Shown here in pieces: positions 38,019-38,212 of a stretch of 38,212 nt of DNA. Location: the IMG/VR virus record IMGVR_UViG_3300035682_000087, positions 1 through 38,212 of that record; one strand, written 5' to 3'. The notes under the pieces were generated by a model. That model worked only from the letters and a program-made list of their open reading frames with translations. It made no database searches and was not told the DNA's origin. A program made the position numbers and the translations under genes. The DNA is from a virus. Position 1 is the first letter of the stretch. Each line of letters starts with the position of its first letter.

Positions 38019-38104
38019 GTAACGAGGTGCGTCTGACCGGAAGGGGGTGGGATAGAGATCACCATCGCCAGCGCCGGGGGATACCCTCCCCCCCCCTCCC
38101 CCCC

Positions 38105-38212
38105 GACCAGCATGCCGACCAGCATGCCGACCAGCATGCCGACCAGCATGCCGACCAGCATGCCGACCAGCATGCCGACCAGCATGCCGACCAGCATGCC
38201 GACCAGCATGCC
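38105..38212. repeat. 12-bp tandem repeat array, right end
   Basis: Nine perfect copies of GACCAGCATGCC run to the last base; a poly-C stretch (CCCTCCCCCCCCTCCCCCCC type, 38085-38104) precedes them. The last 99 bases equal the first 99 of the window. On the minus strand the array reads as repeated MLVG in one frame, but all frames are open and nothing supports translation. Confidence 0.95.

Noticed and set aside
37985-38209. Open frame of MLVG repeats on the minus strand, upstream of terS
   Set aside because: Same reason as the MPTS frame; it would also run through the predicted late promoter.
1-38212. CRISPR array, integrase, tRNA genes, DNA or RNA polymerase genes
   Set aside because: Looked for and not seen: tandem repeats have no spacers, and no protein shows recombinase or polymerase motifs.

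Overview
The window looks like the essentially complete genome of a short-tailed, lytic-style double-stranded DNA bacteriophage, GC-rich (roughly 58-60 percent by eye), assembled as a circular contig. Both ends lie in the same 12-bp tandem repeat (unit GCCGACCAGCAT), and the first 99 bases equal the last 99, so the molecule is either circular or terminally redundant and the repeat copy number is uncertain. No integrase, tRNA, DNA polymerase or RNA polymerase is visible. Strong Shine-Dalgarno sites and stop/start overlaps (ATGA, GTGA, TAATG) at most gene junctions point to a bacterial host, which I cannot name.

Layout. (1) Bases 1-574 hold no gene: 12-mer repeats grade into a cascade of shorter, degenerate repeats ending in CTAG-rich DNA. 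(2) A rightward arm (575-4068) carries very small genes: a 202-residue DnaN-like clamp, two paralogous one-helix membrane peptides, a YNGWxNYETW-family protein, two zinc-binding peptides and several unknowns. It ends at a textbook terminator (4178-4207). Directly after the clamp gene lies a complete type II hammerhead ribozyme (1416-1479). A lone gene (4601-4933) follows. (3) A leftward replication/accessory operon runs from about 15474 down to 4987: coiled-coil protein, OB-like protein, AlpA/Xis-type HTH, Cas4/RecB-like nuclease, HTH protein, replication-initiator-like protein, primase-helicase, homing-type endonuclease, 5mC methyltransferase and many tiny genes, including a second pair of paralogous membrane peptides. 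(4) A leftward late operon runs from a promoter near 38018 to a terminator at 15480-15512: small and large terminase, holin-like protein, portal, scaffold, major capsid protein, connectors, tail-tube-B-like protein, four adhesion or fibre proteins, four large internal-virion-like proteins, holin/XhlA-like protein, M15 endolysin and a glycosyltransferase.

How it fits together: the phage brings its own primase-helicase, loader/initiator, clamp and nuclease but apparently borrows the host replicative polymerase. The methyltransferase may protect its DNA. Terminase, portal, scaffold and capsid package it. Fibres with an S74 chaperone and a glycine-rich adhesin recognise the host, and M15 endolysin plus holin release progeny. 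Repeat arrays flanking the small terminase gene and a GTGAC-N6-GTCAC palindrome shared with the initiator gene are candidate packaging or origin sites.

The most notable items are the hammerhead ribozyme, the two families of duplicated micro-membrane proteins, the nested repeat architecture around the genome junction, and the palindromes shared between the initiator gene and the terminase spacer.
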